This document shows positions 24,478 to 33,228 of a stretch of 64,000 nucleotides of DNA, piece after piece. The position numbers were made by a program, and so were the translations under genes. Below the pieces are notes generated by a model that saw nothing but the letters and a program-made list of their open reading frames with translations, searched no databases and was not told the origin of the DNA. The stretch's first letter is position 1. Each line of letters begins with the position of its first letter. This DNA comes from CATQGW01 sp965242565 (GTDB lineage: Bacteria; Chloroflexota; Dehalococcoidia; Bin125), in the NCBI GenBank assembly GCA_965242565.1, contig OZ251457.1:558001-622000 (forward strand), read 5' to 3'.

Positions 24478-26022
24478 ATGGACGACGACCTGATCCGGGA
24501 AGTGCTCGACGCGCGCGCGGCCGCGATGGACGACGCTCGGCCCGACGCCGTCGCCAAAATCCACGCGCGCGGCAAGTTCACCGCCCGTGAGCGCATCGCC
24601 ATGCTGCTCGACGACGACTCGTTCGTCGAATACGGCGTGCTCGCCGTGCCCGCCAACCCCCAGATCGAAGGCGCAGCCGACGGACTCGTGCAGGGCGTCG
24701 GCGCGATCGATGGCTCCCCCGTCGCCGTCGCCTCCTACGACTACACCGTGCAGGGCGGTACCCAGTCGTCGCTCAATCACGGCAAATTCGAGCGGCTGGT
24801 CGAGCTCTGCCACGATCGCGGCTGGCCGCTGGTGACCTTCGCCGACGGCGGCGGTGCGCGCGCCAACGACCTCGGCGGCGGCGGGCTTGGCGATGGACAG
24901 GGCGGAGGCAGCAACGCGCTGGGCGGGCGCTGGGGCATCTGGGACGGCATGGCCGCACTCTCCGGCTGGGTGCCCACCGTCTCCGTCGTCTCCGGACGCT
25001 CCTTCGCCGGCAACGCCAGCATCGCCGGCATCTCCGATGTCGTGATCGCCACCCGCGACTCCGCCATCGGCATGGGCGGCCCGCCGCTCGTCGAAGCCGC
25101 AACCGGCGTCAAAATGACGCCCGACGAGCTCGGCCCCGCCGAGCTGCACGAAAGCGTCGGGGGCATCGACCTGATGGTCGAAACCGAAGCCGAGGCGATC
25201 GAGACCGCCGGACGCTACCTGCGTTACTTCCTCGGCGATGTTGACCAGTTCGAGGAGTCGCCGCAGGCCGCGCGCATCCGCTCGATCGTGCCCTCCAACC
25301 GACGCCGCGCCTACGACATGCGCAAAGTCCTGCGCGCCGTGGTGGATCGCGACTCGATCATGGAGCTGCGCCCCGTCTGGGCGTCGCAGGTGATCACCGC
25401 GCTCGCCCGGCTCGGCGGATGCGCCGTCGGCCTGATCGCCAACCAGCCGCTCACCGTCATCGCCGGCGCGATCGACTCCGACGCCTCCGACAAGCTCGCC
25501 CGCTTCATCCAGCTCTGCGACGCCTACGACCTGCCGATGATCTCCTTCATCGACAACCCCGGCTACATGGTCGGACGCGCCGCCGAAGCCGCCGGCATCG
25601 CCCGCCACCACGCCCGACCGATCATCGCCCATCAGCACCGCACCGTGCCGCTCTACACCATCCAGCTGCGCAAGGCCTACGGGCTCGGCCCCGCGGCGAT
25701 GGGCAACAGCTACGCCAAGCGCGATGTGCGGCTCGCCTGGCCCACCGCCGAATCCGGCGCGATGGGCCTTGAGGGCGCAGCCCTGTTGGTTCGCCGCGAC
25801 GAAATCGCGGAGACCGACGATCCCGCCGAAGCCCGCCGCATCCGCGACGAGTTCGCCGAAAACCTACGCCGCCAGGGCTCCGCCCTCAACGCCGGCCGCC
25901 GCTACGAGTTCGACGACGTGATCGCCCCCGAAGAAACCCGCGCCCGCCTGATCGCGCTGCTGCGCCTCACCCCCAAACCGCCGCCGCGCACCCAAAAGAA
26001 GCACCCCATCGACGCCTGGTAA
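24478..26022 (+). CDS. Acyl-CoA carboxylase, carboxyltransferase (beta) subunit
   Basis: A 514-residue crotonase-fold protein that transfers CO2 from carboxybiotin to acetyl- or propionyl-CoA. N-terminal HARGKFTARERIAMLLDDDS, the Gly-rich RSFAGNASIAGISDVVIA, then the C-terminal half with MISFIDNPGYMVGRAAEAAG and KAYGLGPAAMG. The Gly stretch GGGARANDLGGGGLGDGQGG replaces the family's usual SGGARxQEG loop, so substrate binding may differ. The biotin carboxylase and carrier subunits are not in this window. Confidence 0.88.
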   Translation: MDDDLIREVLDARAAAMDDARPDAVAKIHARGKFTARERIAMLLDDDSFVEYGVLAVPANPQIEGAADGLVQGVGAIDGSPVAVASYDYTVQGGTQSSLNHGKFERLVELCHDRGWPLVTFADGGGARANDLGGGGLGDGQGGGSNALGGRWGIWDGMAALSGWVPTVSVVSGRSFAGNASIAGISDVVIATRDSAIGMGGPPLVEAATGVKMTPDELGPAELHESVGGIDLMVETEAEAIETAGRYLRYFLGDVDQFEESPQAARIRSIVPSNRRRAYDMRKVLRAVVDRDSIMELRPVWASQVITALARLGGCAVGLIANQPLTVIAGAIDSDASDKLARFIQLCDAYDLPMISFIDNPGYMVGRAAEAAGIARHHARPIIAHQHRTVPLYTIQLRKAYGLGPAAMGNSYAKRDVRLAWPTAESGAMGLEGAALLVRRDEIAETDDPAEARRIRDEFAENLRRQGSALNAGRRYEFDDVIAPEETRARLIALLRLTPKPPPRTQKKHPIDAW

Positions 26023-26057
26023 CCCCCGCTCCCCGGACCTCCACCATCCCGCCCCAC

Positions 26058-26098
26058 CTTCCGTCATTCCCGCCTCGGAGCGGGAAGCCATACGGCGC
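26058..26098. repeat. REP-like hairpin (left end of family-3 element)
   Basis: GTCATTCCCGCCTCGGAGCGGGAAGCCATACGGCGCTCGCC: a stem of about 8 bp followed by the same ACGGCG/CTCGC sequence found inside the ~150-bp family-3 elements at 26.59 and 52.30 kb. Confidence 0.6.
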
Positions 26099-26106
26099 TC
26101 GCCATG

Positions 26107-26512
26107 TCGGTCGGCGCTGTTCAGGTTTGTTCGGGTTTGTTCGGGGTGTTCGGGGCTGGCGACGGGCTGCGTCCTATCTGGTCGGGGCAGTTCTGCGTGG
26201 TCAGGTCTGTTCGGGTTTGTTCGGGGTGTTCGAGGGCGGCGATGGGCTGCGTCCTATCTGGTCGGGGCAGTTCTGCGTGGTCAGGTCTGTTCGGGTTTGT
26301 TCGGTGTTGGTCAGGGTGTTCGGGGCTGGGGATGGGCTGCGCCCTATTTGGTCGGAGGGATGCCGCCTGTTCAGGTCTGTTCGGGTTTGTTCAGGGTGTT
26401 CGAGGGCGGCGATGGGCTGCGTCCTATCTGGTCGGGGCAGTTCTGCGTGGTCAGGGTTGTTCAGGTTTGTTCGGGTTTGGTCGGGGGTGTTCGGGGTGCG
26501 GCGCTACGGCGA
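26107..26512. repeat. Minisatellite with 80/90-bp units
   Basis: About four and a half tandem units. Within each unit a GTTCGGGTTTGTTCGGGGTG motif is followed by GATGGGCTGCGTCCTATCTG, then GTCGGGGCAGTTCTGCGTGG. The CTATCTGG landmark recurs at 26171, 26251, 26341 (variant) and 26421, giving spacings of 80, 90 and 80 bp. Open frames across it are only repeat translations and are not called as genes. Confidence 0.8.
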
Positions 26513-26586
26513 GGTGAGCGGAGGTGAGCATCGGTAGGTCCCTTGTTCTGTTGTGGAAGATGCGACAGTATCACGGCGTCGCTTCT

Positions 26587-26737
26587 CCGTCGTTCCCGCG
26601 AAAGCGGGAACCCCAACCTAACGTTGTTCGCAGTGCAAAGGGCCCGGGCTGCCCGCCAACGCTCGTTCACAGGTCAGCTCAGTGCGCCGCGCCGCCGGCC
26701 GTCGCCGTTTGGTTCCCGCTTTCGCGGGAATGACGGG
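26587..26737. repeat. Family-3 element bounded by inverted REP hairpins (MITE-like)
   Basis: Left hairpin GTTCCCGCGAAAGCGGGAAC and right hairpin GGTTCCCGCTTTCGCGGGAA bracket about 100 bp. The interior motif GTTGTTCGCAGTGC and the outer CCGTCGTTCCCG/GGAATGACGG ends match, in inverted orientation, the element at 52296-52448. No protein is encoded, so it would be mobilised in trans if at all. Confidence 0.65.
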
Positions 26738-26761
26738 AGGGAGCGCGGGAATGACGGGACA

Positions 26762-27005
26762 GGTGGGTGGGAGCGAGGGAGGGAAGTGTGTGGGAGCGAG
26801 GGAGAGAAGTGCGTGGGAGCGAGGGAGGGAAGTGCGTGGGAGCGAGGGAGGGAAGTGTGTGGGAGCGAGCGAGGGAGGTGCGTGAGAACGACGGGACGGG
26901 TGTGTGGGAGCGAGGGAGGGAAGTGTGTGGGAGCGAGGGAGGGAGGTGCGTGGGAGCGACGGGACAGGTGGGTGGGAGCGAGGGGAGGAAGCGGGTAGAG
27001 ACGAC
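26762..27005. repeat. Minisatellite with 23-bp units
   Basis: About ten imperfect copies of GGGAGCGAGGGAGGGAAGTGT-type units, several interrupted by a GACGGGACAGGTG variant. Strong strand asymmetry (purines on +). Ends about 60 bp before the binding-protein gene. Confidence 0.75.
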
Positions 27006-27066
27006 GGAGGGTGAGGGCAAGACGGCGGCGGCCGCGGCGCATACGCTGCCCACTGGAGACCACGCT

Positions 27067-28356
27067 ATGCCGCAGCTCGCCCGCAGCCTCGCCGCAGCCG
27101 CCCTTTGCGCGCTCCTCGTCCTGGCGGCAGCCGCTTGCAGCGACGACCCTGACCTCCAGCCCGGCCCTCCGGGCGGTTCTCCGGGCGGCCCTCTGGGCGT
27201 GGTTGAAATCGCCGAGGACGAGCCGATTCGGATCGGCGCGATGCTCGCCTTCTCCGAACTGCCCGAGCTCAGCCGGACGGTGGCCGACGGCGTGCGGCTG
27301 GCGATCGCCGACTACGGCGAGATCTTCGGGCGCGAAGTCGTCCTCACCGAGCCGCTCGACAGCGGCTGCTCGGCGGCGGCGGGCCAGGACGCGGCGCGCG
27401 AAGCGATTGCCGACTCCCGCCTGATCGGCGTGATCGGCACGATCTGTTCCAGCGCGGCAATCGAGGCTGCGCTGCTGATCAGCGATGCCGAGCTGGTCAT
27501 GATTTCCCCCGCCAACACTGCTGCCTCGCTCACCTCGGACCTGCGCGGCGCGCGTGGCGAGAATCACCACGACGGCTACCTGCGCGTGATCAACAACGAC
27601 CTCAACGAGGGGCTCGCGCTGGCGGACTTCGTTTTCTACGAGCTCGGTCTGCGGCGCGCGGCGGCGATCCGCGACAATGATACCTATCACGCCGAACTGA
27701 CGGCGGCGTTCGGCGATGCATTCGAGGCGCTGGGCGGCGAACTGCTGGTGGTGGAAACGATCACGCGCGGCGAGGCCGACATCTCCGCGGCCGCGCAAGC
27801 GCTCACCGAGGCCGCGCCGGATGTCGTTTTCTTCCCGCTCCAGCCCGACGACGCGCTGCATTTCATGCGCGAGGCGCGGCGGAACGCCGCCTTCGATCAG
27901 ACCGTGTTCGTCACCGGCGACGTCACATTCACCGAAGCGTTTCTCTCGGTCCCCGAAACGGACGGCGTCTACGCCGCCGGTCCGGCGTTCGAGTTGGGCG
28001 GCAACGTCAACGAGGCGACGGGCAAGAGCGTCGAAGAGGCTCTGGCCCAATACCGCGAGTGGTTCGGCGAGCCCGAGTCCGACCTGTGGGCATACGGATA
28101 CGATGCGGCGGCGCTGCTGCTGTCGGCGATCGAAGCGGTCGCCGTTGAGGACGACGGCGCGCTGCGCATTGGCCGCGCAGCGCTGCGCGCGGCGCTCTAC
28201 GACCGCCAGCGCTTTGACGGCCTGACCGGCGCGTTGGGCTGCGACGAGTTCGGCGATTGCGGGCACGGCAAGGTCGTGATTTACCGGCACGACCCGGGAG
28301 TGACCGACATCAATCAGCTGCCGATTGTTTTTCGTTATGAGCCGTGGAAGCCCTGA
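27067..28356 (+). CDS. ABC transporter substrate-binding lipoprotein (Leu/Ile/Val-type)
   Basis: A 429-residue lipoprotein: signal 1-21 with lipobox LAAAAC, a Gly/Pro-rich spacer, then a type 1 periplasmic-binding fold (IRIGAMLAFSELPELSRTVADG, IGVIGTICSSAAIEAALL, MISPANTAASLT, DVVFFPLQPDDALHFMREA, LWAYGYDAAALLLSAI). It would capture a branched-chain amino acid or similar small amide or acid. No permease or ATPase genes adjoin it, so it is an orphan here. It lies just after two minisatellites. Confidence 0.85.
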   Translation: MPQLARSLAAAALCALLVLAAAACSDDPDLQPGPPGGSPGGPLGVVEIAEDEPIRIGAMLAFSELPELSRTVADGVRLAIADYGEIFGREVVLTEPLDSGCSAAAGQDAAREAIADSRLIGVIGTICSSAAIEAALLISDAELVMISPANTAASLTSDLRGARGENHHDGYLRVINNDLNEGLALADFVFYELGLRRAAAIRDNDTYHAELTAAFGDAFEALGGELLVVETITRGEADISAAAQALTEAAPDVVFFPLQPDDALHFMREARRNAAFDQTVFVTGDVTFTEAFLSVPETDGVYAAGPAFELGGNVNEATGKSVEEALAQYREWFGEPESDLWAYGYDAAALLLSAIEAVAVEDDGALRIGRAALRAALYDRQRFDGLTGALGCDEFGDCGHGKVVIYRHDPGVTDINQLPIVFRYEPWKP

Positions 28357-28464
28357 CGCCCCACTCCTATCCCCGTTACATTCGGTTCTCATAACCCTGT
28401 CATTGCCGCCGCCAAGCGGGTCTGACGGGAGGGCGGCAAGCGTAACGGTAGTGCTGTTCACGGC

Positions 28465-28495
28465 GAGATACCCGCAGCAAGCGCGGGTATGACGG
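28465..28495. repeat. REP-like hairpin
   Basis: ATACCCGC-agcaagc-GCGGGTAT followed by GACGG. Same family as the hairpin at 7809. The remaining 28357-28564 gap holds a degenerate related palindrome near 28417 and no gene. Confidence 0.6.
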
Positions 28496-28564
28496 AGGTA
28501 GGGAGCGCGAGCATGAGGGAGTTGTGGAGTGCGGGTCTGAACGGTAGGGCGGGCGTGAATACAC

Positions 28565-29491
28565 CTACAGCGCCGAGCGCCCCTCGCCGATTTGCACCTC
28601 CGGCACCTCGATGCCCGCGCCGGCTTCCAGCGCCTGGAGCGTGGCCAGGAAGGACTGTTCGCCCAAATCTGCGGCCAGCGCCCGCAGGTATGTCTGGTGC
28701 GCGGCGTTGGTGACCGGCATCGGCACCTGATGCGCCCGCGCCGCCTCCAGCGCCAGCGACACATCCTTCTCCGCCAGCCGCAGCGTGAACGAGGGGTCCT
28801 CGAACCGACGCCCCAGCAGATATGGCGCAAGGCCGAGGTAGGGGCGGGCCGTGCCCAACCGCAACTGCTCCAGCAGCGCGCCCGGCTCCAGACCGGCCTT
28901 CGCCCCCAGCACAAACGCTTCCTGGACGATGTGCGTGCCGCAGAGCACGATCATGTTGTTGATCGACTTCACCAGACAGCCCACGCCCGCCTCACCGAGG
29001 TGAAAGATGTTCGCGCCGATCGCGTCGAGGTAGGGGCGGACGCGCTCGAAGGCGTCGGCGTCGCCGCTGCCCAAGACGGTCAGCGTGCCGGCTTCCGCGC
29101 CGGGGACGCCGCCCGTCACCGGCGCATCGATGTACGACACTCCGCGCGCCGCCTCCAGCACTTCGATGCGCCGTACGGCGGTGACTGAGTTGCTGCTCAG
29201 GTCAACGTGAATGTCGCCCTGCTGCGCACCCGTCAGGATGCCGTCGGCGACGACGGCCTCGACTTCGACCGGTCCGGGCAGAGAGGTGAAGACAACCGAG
29301 CAGCGCGATGCCACATCGGCCGCGCTCGCGCCGGCGTCGGCGCCCAGTTCGAGCAGGTCCTCCATCGTTTCGGACCGCAGGTCAAAGACCAGCAGCTGGT
29401 GTCCGGCGGCGATCAGCTGGCGCGCCATCGGATTGCCGATGTTGCCCGTCCCGATGAAGCCGATCAGGTCGTCACGATTCCTCGAAGTCAT
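28565..29491 (-). CDS. NAD(P)-dependent beta-hydroxyacid dehydrogenase (3-hydroxyisobutyrate type)
   Basis: A 308-residue enzyme. Rossmann motif IGFIGTGNIGNPMARQL, substrate loop IDAPVTGGVPGAEAGTLTVL, and catalytic Lys in GCLVKSINNMI. These oxidise 3-hydroxyisobutyrate, tartronate semialdehyde or related beta-hydroxyacids; the exact substrate cannot be told. Its start overlaps the AlkA-like gene's 3' end by 20 nt. Confidence 0.88.
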   Translation of the reverse strand: MTSRNRDDLIGFIGTGNIGNPMARQLIAAGHQLLVFDLRSETMEDLLELGADAGASAADVASRCSVVFTSLPGPVEVEAVVADGILTGAQQGDIHVDLSSNSVTAVRRIEVLEAARGVSYIDAPVTGGVPGAEAGTLTVLGSGDADAFERVRPYLDAIGANIFHLGEAGVGCLVKSINNMIVLCGTHIVQEAFVLGAKAGLEPGALLEQLRLGTARPYLGLAPYLLGRRFEDPSFTLRLAEKDVSLALEAARAHQVPMPVTNAAHQTYLRALAADLGEQSFLATLQALEAGAGIEVPEVQIGEGRSAL

Positions 29492-30200
29492 CCCACGGTC
29501 CCTTCTGCTTGTCGGCCGGTTTGCCGCCCTGTTTGTCGGCTGGCCCGTCGGATTGCAGGTTCACCGCGTCGGGCGTGACGACTTCCAGAATTTGCCACAT
29601 GTACCAGGAGGCGACCGAGGCGTAGGGCGACCACTTTGCGCCGATTGCCAGCGCCTCTTTCGGCGTCGGCTGCTCGGCCAGTCCGTAGGCGGTTTTCATT
29701 CCGTTGCGCACGCCGAGGTCGCCGACGGGCAGCACGTCGGGGCGTCCCAGGTGGAACATGAGCATCATGTGGGCCGTCCATTCGCCGACGCCCTTGACCG
29801 CCGTCAGCGCCTCCTGCACCTCCGCGTCGCTCATCTGGTCGAGGCGATCGAAGGGCAGCCGACCATCAGCGACGTGGGCGGCGAGGTCGCGCAGATAGCC
29901 CATCTTTTGCCGGGAGATGCCACAGGCGCGGAAGTCTTCGTCGTCGGTGGCGAGGATTTGCTCCGGGGTGGGGGTGCGCGACTCATCGCCGTAGAAGCCG
30001 TACCAGCGGCGCATAATGGCCGATGCGGCCGGTCCGGCGAGCTGCTGGAAGAGCAGGGTGCGGATGAGTTGGCCGTAGGGGTCGTCGCCGGGTCGCGGCT
30101 GATACGGACCGACCTCGTCGATTAGCCGTCCGATCACGGGATCGACTTTGCGCAGATGTCGGTAGGCGGCGGCGGCGGAGAAACGCAGACGGTTGGGCAT
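29472..30200 (-). CDS. DNA-3-methyladenine glycosylase II-like (HhH-GPD)
   Basis: A 242-residue HhH-GPD glycosylase that removes alkylated purines. The helix-hairpin-helix reads ALTAVKGVGEWTAHMMLMFHLGRPDVLPVGDLGVRNG, seen here in two parts around the GVGEW turn, with catalytic Asp in PVGDLG. The C-terminal tail (ADKQGGKPADKQ) is a short disordered repeat. ATG at 30200 overlaps the nitroreductase stop (ATGA), so the two are translationally coupled. Confidence 0.85.
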   Translation of the reverse strand: MPNRLRFSAAAAYRHLRKVDPVIGRLIDEVGPYQPRPGDDPYGQLIRTLLFQQLAGPAASAIMRRWYGFYGDESRTPTPEQILATDDEDFRACGISRQKMGYLRDLAAHVADGRLPFDRLDQMSDAEVQEALTAVKGVGEWTAHMMLMFHLGRPDVLPVGDLGVRNGMKTAYGLAEQPTPKEALAIGAKWSPYASVASWYMWQILEVVTPDAVNLQSDGPADKQGGKPADKQKGPWDDFEES

Positions 30201-30820
30201 CAGGCGTTCCAGCGCTCCCAGTGGAGGAACTCCTCGAGCGGCTTGCGCGTCACCGGGCCGAAATTGACGGCGGGCCAGCCCATCGGAATGATCGCGACCG
30301 GCAGCGCCTCCTCCGGAATGCCGATCTCGGAGCGCAGCAGTTCCATGATCCCGTCCTGCGGCGTCGTCAGCACCGTGCCCAGGTCTTCTGCGCGGGCGGC
30401 GAGCATCAGATTTTGGATGCTGGGGTAGATCGAGCTGCCCGCCAGCAGCCCGGTCGGCGCGGGCGACTGCGCGCTCACCAGACAGGGGATGATCAGCACC
30501 GGCGCGGCCGCGAAATTGTCGAACAGCCGCACCGCCCCGCGGATCATCCGCCGCTGCGTCGCGTCCTCGATCGCCTCGGGATCCGGCAGCCGCCCCGCGA
30601 ACTGCTTGAACGACTCGCGGATCGCCTCCGCGATCAACTTGCGCCGCTCCGCGTCGCGGATGACAACGAACCCCCAAGGCTGGAGATTGCTGCCGGAGGG
30701 CGCCCAGGTCGCTGCGCGGATGATGCGCTCAATCACCTCGTCGGGGACCGGCTGATCCGTCCAGCGCCGCACTGCGCGCTGGGTCTGCATCGCTTCGTAG
30801 ATGTCGTTGGTTGCGGCCAT
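30200..30820 (-). CDS. Nitroreductase-family FMN oxidoreductase
   Basis: A 206-residue protein. N-terminal AMQTQRAVRRWTDQPVPDE, the FMN-binding RAATWAPSGSNLQPWGFVVI and the C-terminal PMGWPAVNFGPVTRKPLEE are diagnostic. These reduce nitro groups, quinones or flavin-like substrates using NAD(P)H. GGAGG lies 8 nt upstream of the ATG. It heads a three-gene run with the glycosylase and the dehydrogenase. Confidence 0.88.
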   Translation of the reverse strand: MAATNDIYEAMQTQRAVRRWTDQPVPDEVIERIIRAATWAPSGSNLQPWGFVVIRDAERRKLIAEAIRESFKQFAGRLPDPEAIEDATQRRMIRGAVRLFDNFAAAPVLIIPCLVSAQSPAPTGLLAGSSIYPSIQNLMLAARAEDLGTVLTTPQDGIMELLRSEIGIPEEALPVAIIPMGWPAVNFGPVTRKPLEEFLHWERWNA

Positions 30821-30940
30821 CAGCGAACCTCCAGCGCCCAGTATGCGCCCTGCCAGTCTAGTGGGCGCAGCGGTGCGAACATGTCGAGCATCCGCGCGGT
30901 GCGCGGGCCGTCGCGCTGCTCTCGATGTCAGGGCTTGAAG

Positions 30941-30995
30941 GCGGCTGGTTCCGGTGCCTAGCGCTTCCTCGGTGAAACCTCCGGGGGTCAGCCGC
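30941..30995. repeat. Family-2 palindrome, copy A
   Basis: GCGGCTGGTTCCGGTGCCTAGCGCTTCC...CCGGGGGTCAGCCGC: outer arms GCGGCTGg/tCAGCCGC form a stem. A near-identical copy lies at 31373. The rest of 30821-31739 contains no convincing gene. Confidence 0.7.
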
Positions 30996-31061
30996 ATTAA
31001 TCCTCTCCCAACTTCCCCAATTGTCCTTCAGCGGCAAAGTCTCCCTCCGAATCGCCTCTCT

Positions 31062-31119
31062 ATGTGTCGCAGTTGCGAACATGCGGGACTGAATGGGGAG
31101 TGGAAGCCGCCTGCGCAAT
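31062..31119. repeat. Dispersed repeat (copy 2) ending GGAAGCCGCCTGCGCAA
   Basis: Matches 19226-19282: tgtcgcagttgcgaacatgc...ggaagccgcctgcgcaa. Both copies lie in long non-coding gaps. Confidence 0.5.
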
Positions 31120-31247
31120 TCCCCAACCGCCCCAGACCGCTCTATGATTGCAGTGGCGAGCAGTCGCCGTGGGATGTCAACCCCGGGGTTGCTCCTCGGC
31201 CGCGCCCGCCCGGTTCACGCTCGTCAGGGCGAGGGCCGTGCTTGATC

Positions 31248-31305
31248 GCGGCTGGATTCCAGTGCCGGAGGTGCTTGGGCGGTCCTCGGATCGCCTCCCA
31301 GCCGC
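31248..31305. repeat. Family-2 palindrome, copy B (diverged)
   Basis: Same GCGGCTGG...CCAGCCGC arms and a central GGTGCTTGGGC, with a different core from copies A and C. Confidence 0.6.
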
Positions 31306-31372
31306 ACCCCCTCACTTTTCGAAGACGGTGTGCTCGCTCAACTTTGCCGTGATACCATGGCGGAGCTTAAAC

Positions 31373-31427
31373 GCGGCTGGTTCCGGTGCCTAGCGCTTCC
31401 CCGGCGAAACACCCGGGGGCCAGCCGC
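31373..31427. repeat. Family-2 palindrome, copy C
   Basis: GCGGCTGGTTCCGGTGCCTAGCGCTTCCCCGG... closing CCGGGGGCCAGCCGC. About 91% identical to copy A over 55 bp; the perfect 8-bp outer stem is retained. Confidence 0.7.
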
Positions 31428-31555
31428 ACCCCCAATCCCTCAGAACAACCGATGCTCACTGTGGATGTGGCGACCGACCGCGTCGTAGGCATCTGCGATG
31501 CCGCGCTCGATGCGGCGTTGGATCGCCCATGCGCAGAGATTGTTGCGAGATTCCC

Positions 31556-31745
31556 CTTCCGGCCCCTCCCCCCGTTGCGGGGGGAGATTGAGAGGGGGCT
31601 CCGCCGCCCGCCCGAGCCCTCCCGTAGCCCCCCCACAATGGGGGGCAGTGAGACGGGCGCACCCCCCACGCAGGGGGCCGCCCCTCCCAATGGCCCCCCT
31701 GCATAGGGGGGCGATTCCGAAAGGCGCGCTTCCGCGCCCCTACCC
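31556..31745. repeat. Cluster of family-1 repeats before a DUF3105 gene
   Basis: C6-GTTGC-G6, AGATTGAGAGGGGG, CTCCGCC, then C6-ACAATG-G5 and finally C6-TGCATA-G6 CGATTCCGAAAGGCGCGC. Abuts the stop of the minus-strand DUF3105 gene. Confidence 0.7.
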
Positions 31746-32318
31746 CGCCGTGCGGCAACCCCCCGCTGCCGTCGGCTCCGGCGCGTCGTGCTTGAACTCG
31801 TCGATGTAAGCCTTGATCACGCCCCGCTCCACCTCCTCCAGCGGCAGGCGCTCGCCCCACGTGGTCAGCGTGATTGGGACCGCCATCGCGTCGTAGGGCG
31901 CGTAGATCATGTAGACGCCGTCCTCCAGCTGCGCGGTGGCGATGGCCCGCAACTCCTCCAGCTGCGGCTCGCTGAGCATCCGCCGCGAATACCAGATCAC
32001 GACCGCGCCGTGTTCCATTGCGTGGACGGCGTTTTCGAAGCGCGGCGCCGTGGTGTAGAGCCCGCAATCCAGCGGCATCGGGTCGTGCGGCCCGCCGTAG
32101 GGCGGCACGGTTGTGTAGGGCACGTCTACTGTCGGCGGCACATGCGCCTGCCCCTCCGTCGTCTGGTCGTCGTCGTAGACCTCAAGCCGCGGATCGTCGC
32201 GGATCTCGCCCACCGCCTGCGCCCCGCCGTCGGAGCCGCCGCAGGCCTGTAGGACGAGCAGCGCGCCCAACAGCGCCAACGCTCCGACGATTACATGCCA
32301 GCTCACCGACCAGCTCAT
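31740..32318 (-). CDS. DUF3105 lipoprotein
   Basis: A 192-residue protein: a membrane/lipoprotein signal with Cys at about 26 (LLVLQACGGS), then a DUF3105 domain with PPYGGPHDPMPLDCGLY and the strongly conserved HAMEHGAVVIWY. Members occur across Chloroflexota and Actinomycetota with unknown function, facing the outside. Start ATG overlaps the stop of the next upstream DUF3105 gene (ATGA), so the pair is coupled. Confidence 0.8.
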   Translation of the reverse strand: MSWSVSWHVIVGALALLGALLVLQACGGSDGGAQAVGEIRDDPRLEVYDDDQTTEGQAHVPPTVDVPYTTVPPYGGPHDPMPLDCGLYTTAPRFENAVHAMEHGAVVIWYSRRMLSEPQLEELRAIATAQLEDGVYMIYAPYDAMAVPITLTTWGERLPLEEVERGVIKAYIDEFKHDAPEPTAAGGCRTAG

Positions 32319-33202
32319 TCGCGCCGCGCCTCCTCCAGCAGCTGCCGCTGCCCATCGCGATCCAGCACGTAGCGCTCGTAGTAGCCCGCCTCGCCGCTGC
32401 TGAGGAAGACCTCCAGTTGCGCGCGCCAGGCCGGCTGTCCGTCCTCTTCCGCTTCCTCGTCCTCCGCCGGCGGCTCAATCGGCAGCAGCGTGCGCCAGGC
32501 GGCGGCCACGATCGGCGCGCCGTCGTGCATCTCCGTCAGCCCAGCAATCGGCAGCGCCGCCAGATAGGGGCGGTTGCCCGCCAGCAGCCGCAGCCAGGCC
32601 AGCAGGTCGTCCGCCACCGCGCTGGCCGGGTCGTAGTAGACCACCACGCCGCCGCTCTCCAGCAGCGGCAGCATCCGAACCGGATCGGGAATCTGGTTGA
32701 ACGGCGCGTCCTCATCAGCGCCGTAGACGCCCACCGCCGGCATTTCGTCGTGGTGCGGCCCCGATGTCGGCGGCGTTGAGTTGTAGGTGTCGAACGTCTC
32801 GCCCTCGGCCAGGTGCCGCCGCCCCTGATCGGGGTAGGCGAGCAGGCCGCGAATCTCCGTCACGTTGCTGGGCGGGAAGAGCTGCTGCATCACGACCATC
32901 GCGATCAGCGCGACCAACAGCCCCGCCAGAATCGCAAACGACATGCGCGGCAGCCCGAAGATCGTGCGCTTGCGCGGCTGCTCCTGCGCCCGCCCGCCGC
33001 CGCTGCGAGTGCCCCCGCCGCGCCCGCGGGCGCGCCCGCCTTCCGATCGAACCTCCTGCGAGCCGCTGTCCGAACCGCTCTCCGACGACTCCTCGCCGGA
33101 CGCTTCCGCCGCGCCCTCGCCGCCGTCGGGCGGCGCGGTCTGCCGCTCGACCGGTCGTCGGTTGCGCCGCCTGCGCCGCCGCCGCTGGGGTTGTTCGCTC
33201 AT
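32315..33202 (-). CDS. DUF3105-like membrane protein with basic disordered N-terminus
   Basis: A 295-residue protein. Residues 1-80 are Arg-rich then Ser/Glu/Gly-rich disorder (QRRRRRRRNRRP...). A single membrane helix follows (SFAILAGLLVALIAMVVMQ, about 91-109), then a DUF3105-like outer domain (STPPTSGPHHDEMPAVGVY). The usual HAxEHGxVV box is altered to LLESGGVVVYYD, so the conserved His is missing. Coupled to the downstream DUF3105 lipoprotein gene; 26 nt from the CaiB operon. Confidence 0.75.
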   Translation of the reverse strand: MSEQPQRRRRRRRNRRPVERQTAPPDGGEGAAEASGEESSESGSDSGSQEVRSEGGRARGRGGGTRSGGGRAQEQPRKRTIFGLPRMSFAILAGLLVALIAMVVMQQLFPPSNVTEIRGLLAYPDQGRRHLAEGETFDTYNSTPPTSGPHHDEMPAVGVYGADEDAPFNQIPDPVRMLPLLESGGVVVYYDPASAVADDLLAWLRLLAGNRPYLAALPIAGLTEMHDGAPIVAAAWRTLLPIEPPAEDEEAEEDGQPAWRAQLEVFLSSGEAGYYERYVLDRDGQRQLLEEARRE

Positions 33203-33228
33203 GTGCTCATCTTACGCGCCGCCGCCCG

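Noticed and set aside
26104..27053. Protein-coding genes across the minisatellites
   Set aside because: Open frames exist on both strands only because the units lack stops; translations are pure repeats (VCSGLFGV, GSEGGKCV) with no start signals or family match.
30821..31739. Genes in the 0.9-kb gap
   Set aside because: Short frames here only translate the palindromic repeats; no start signals, codon bias or family similarity.
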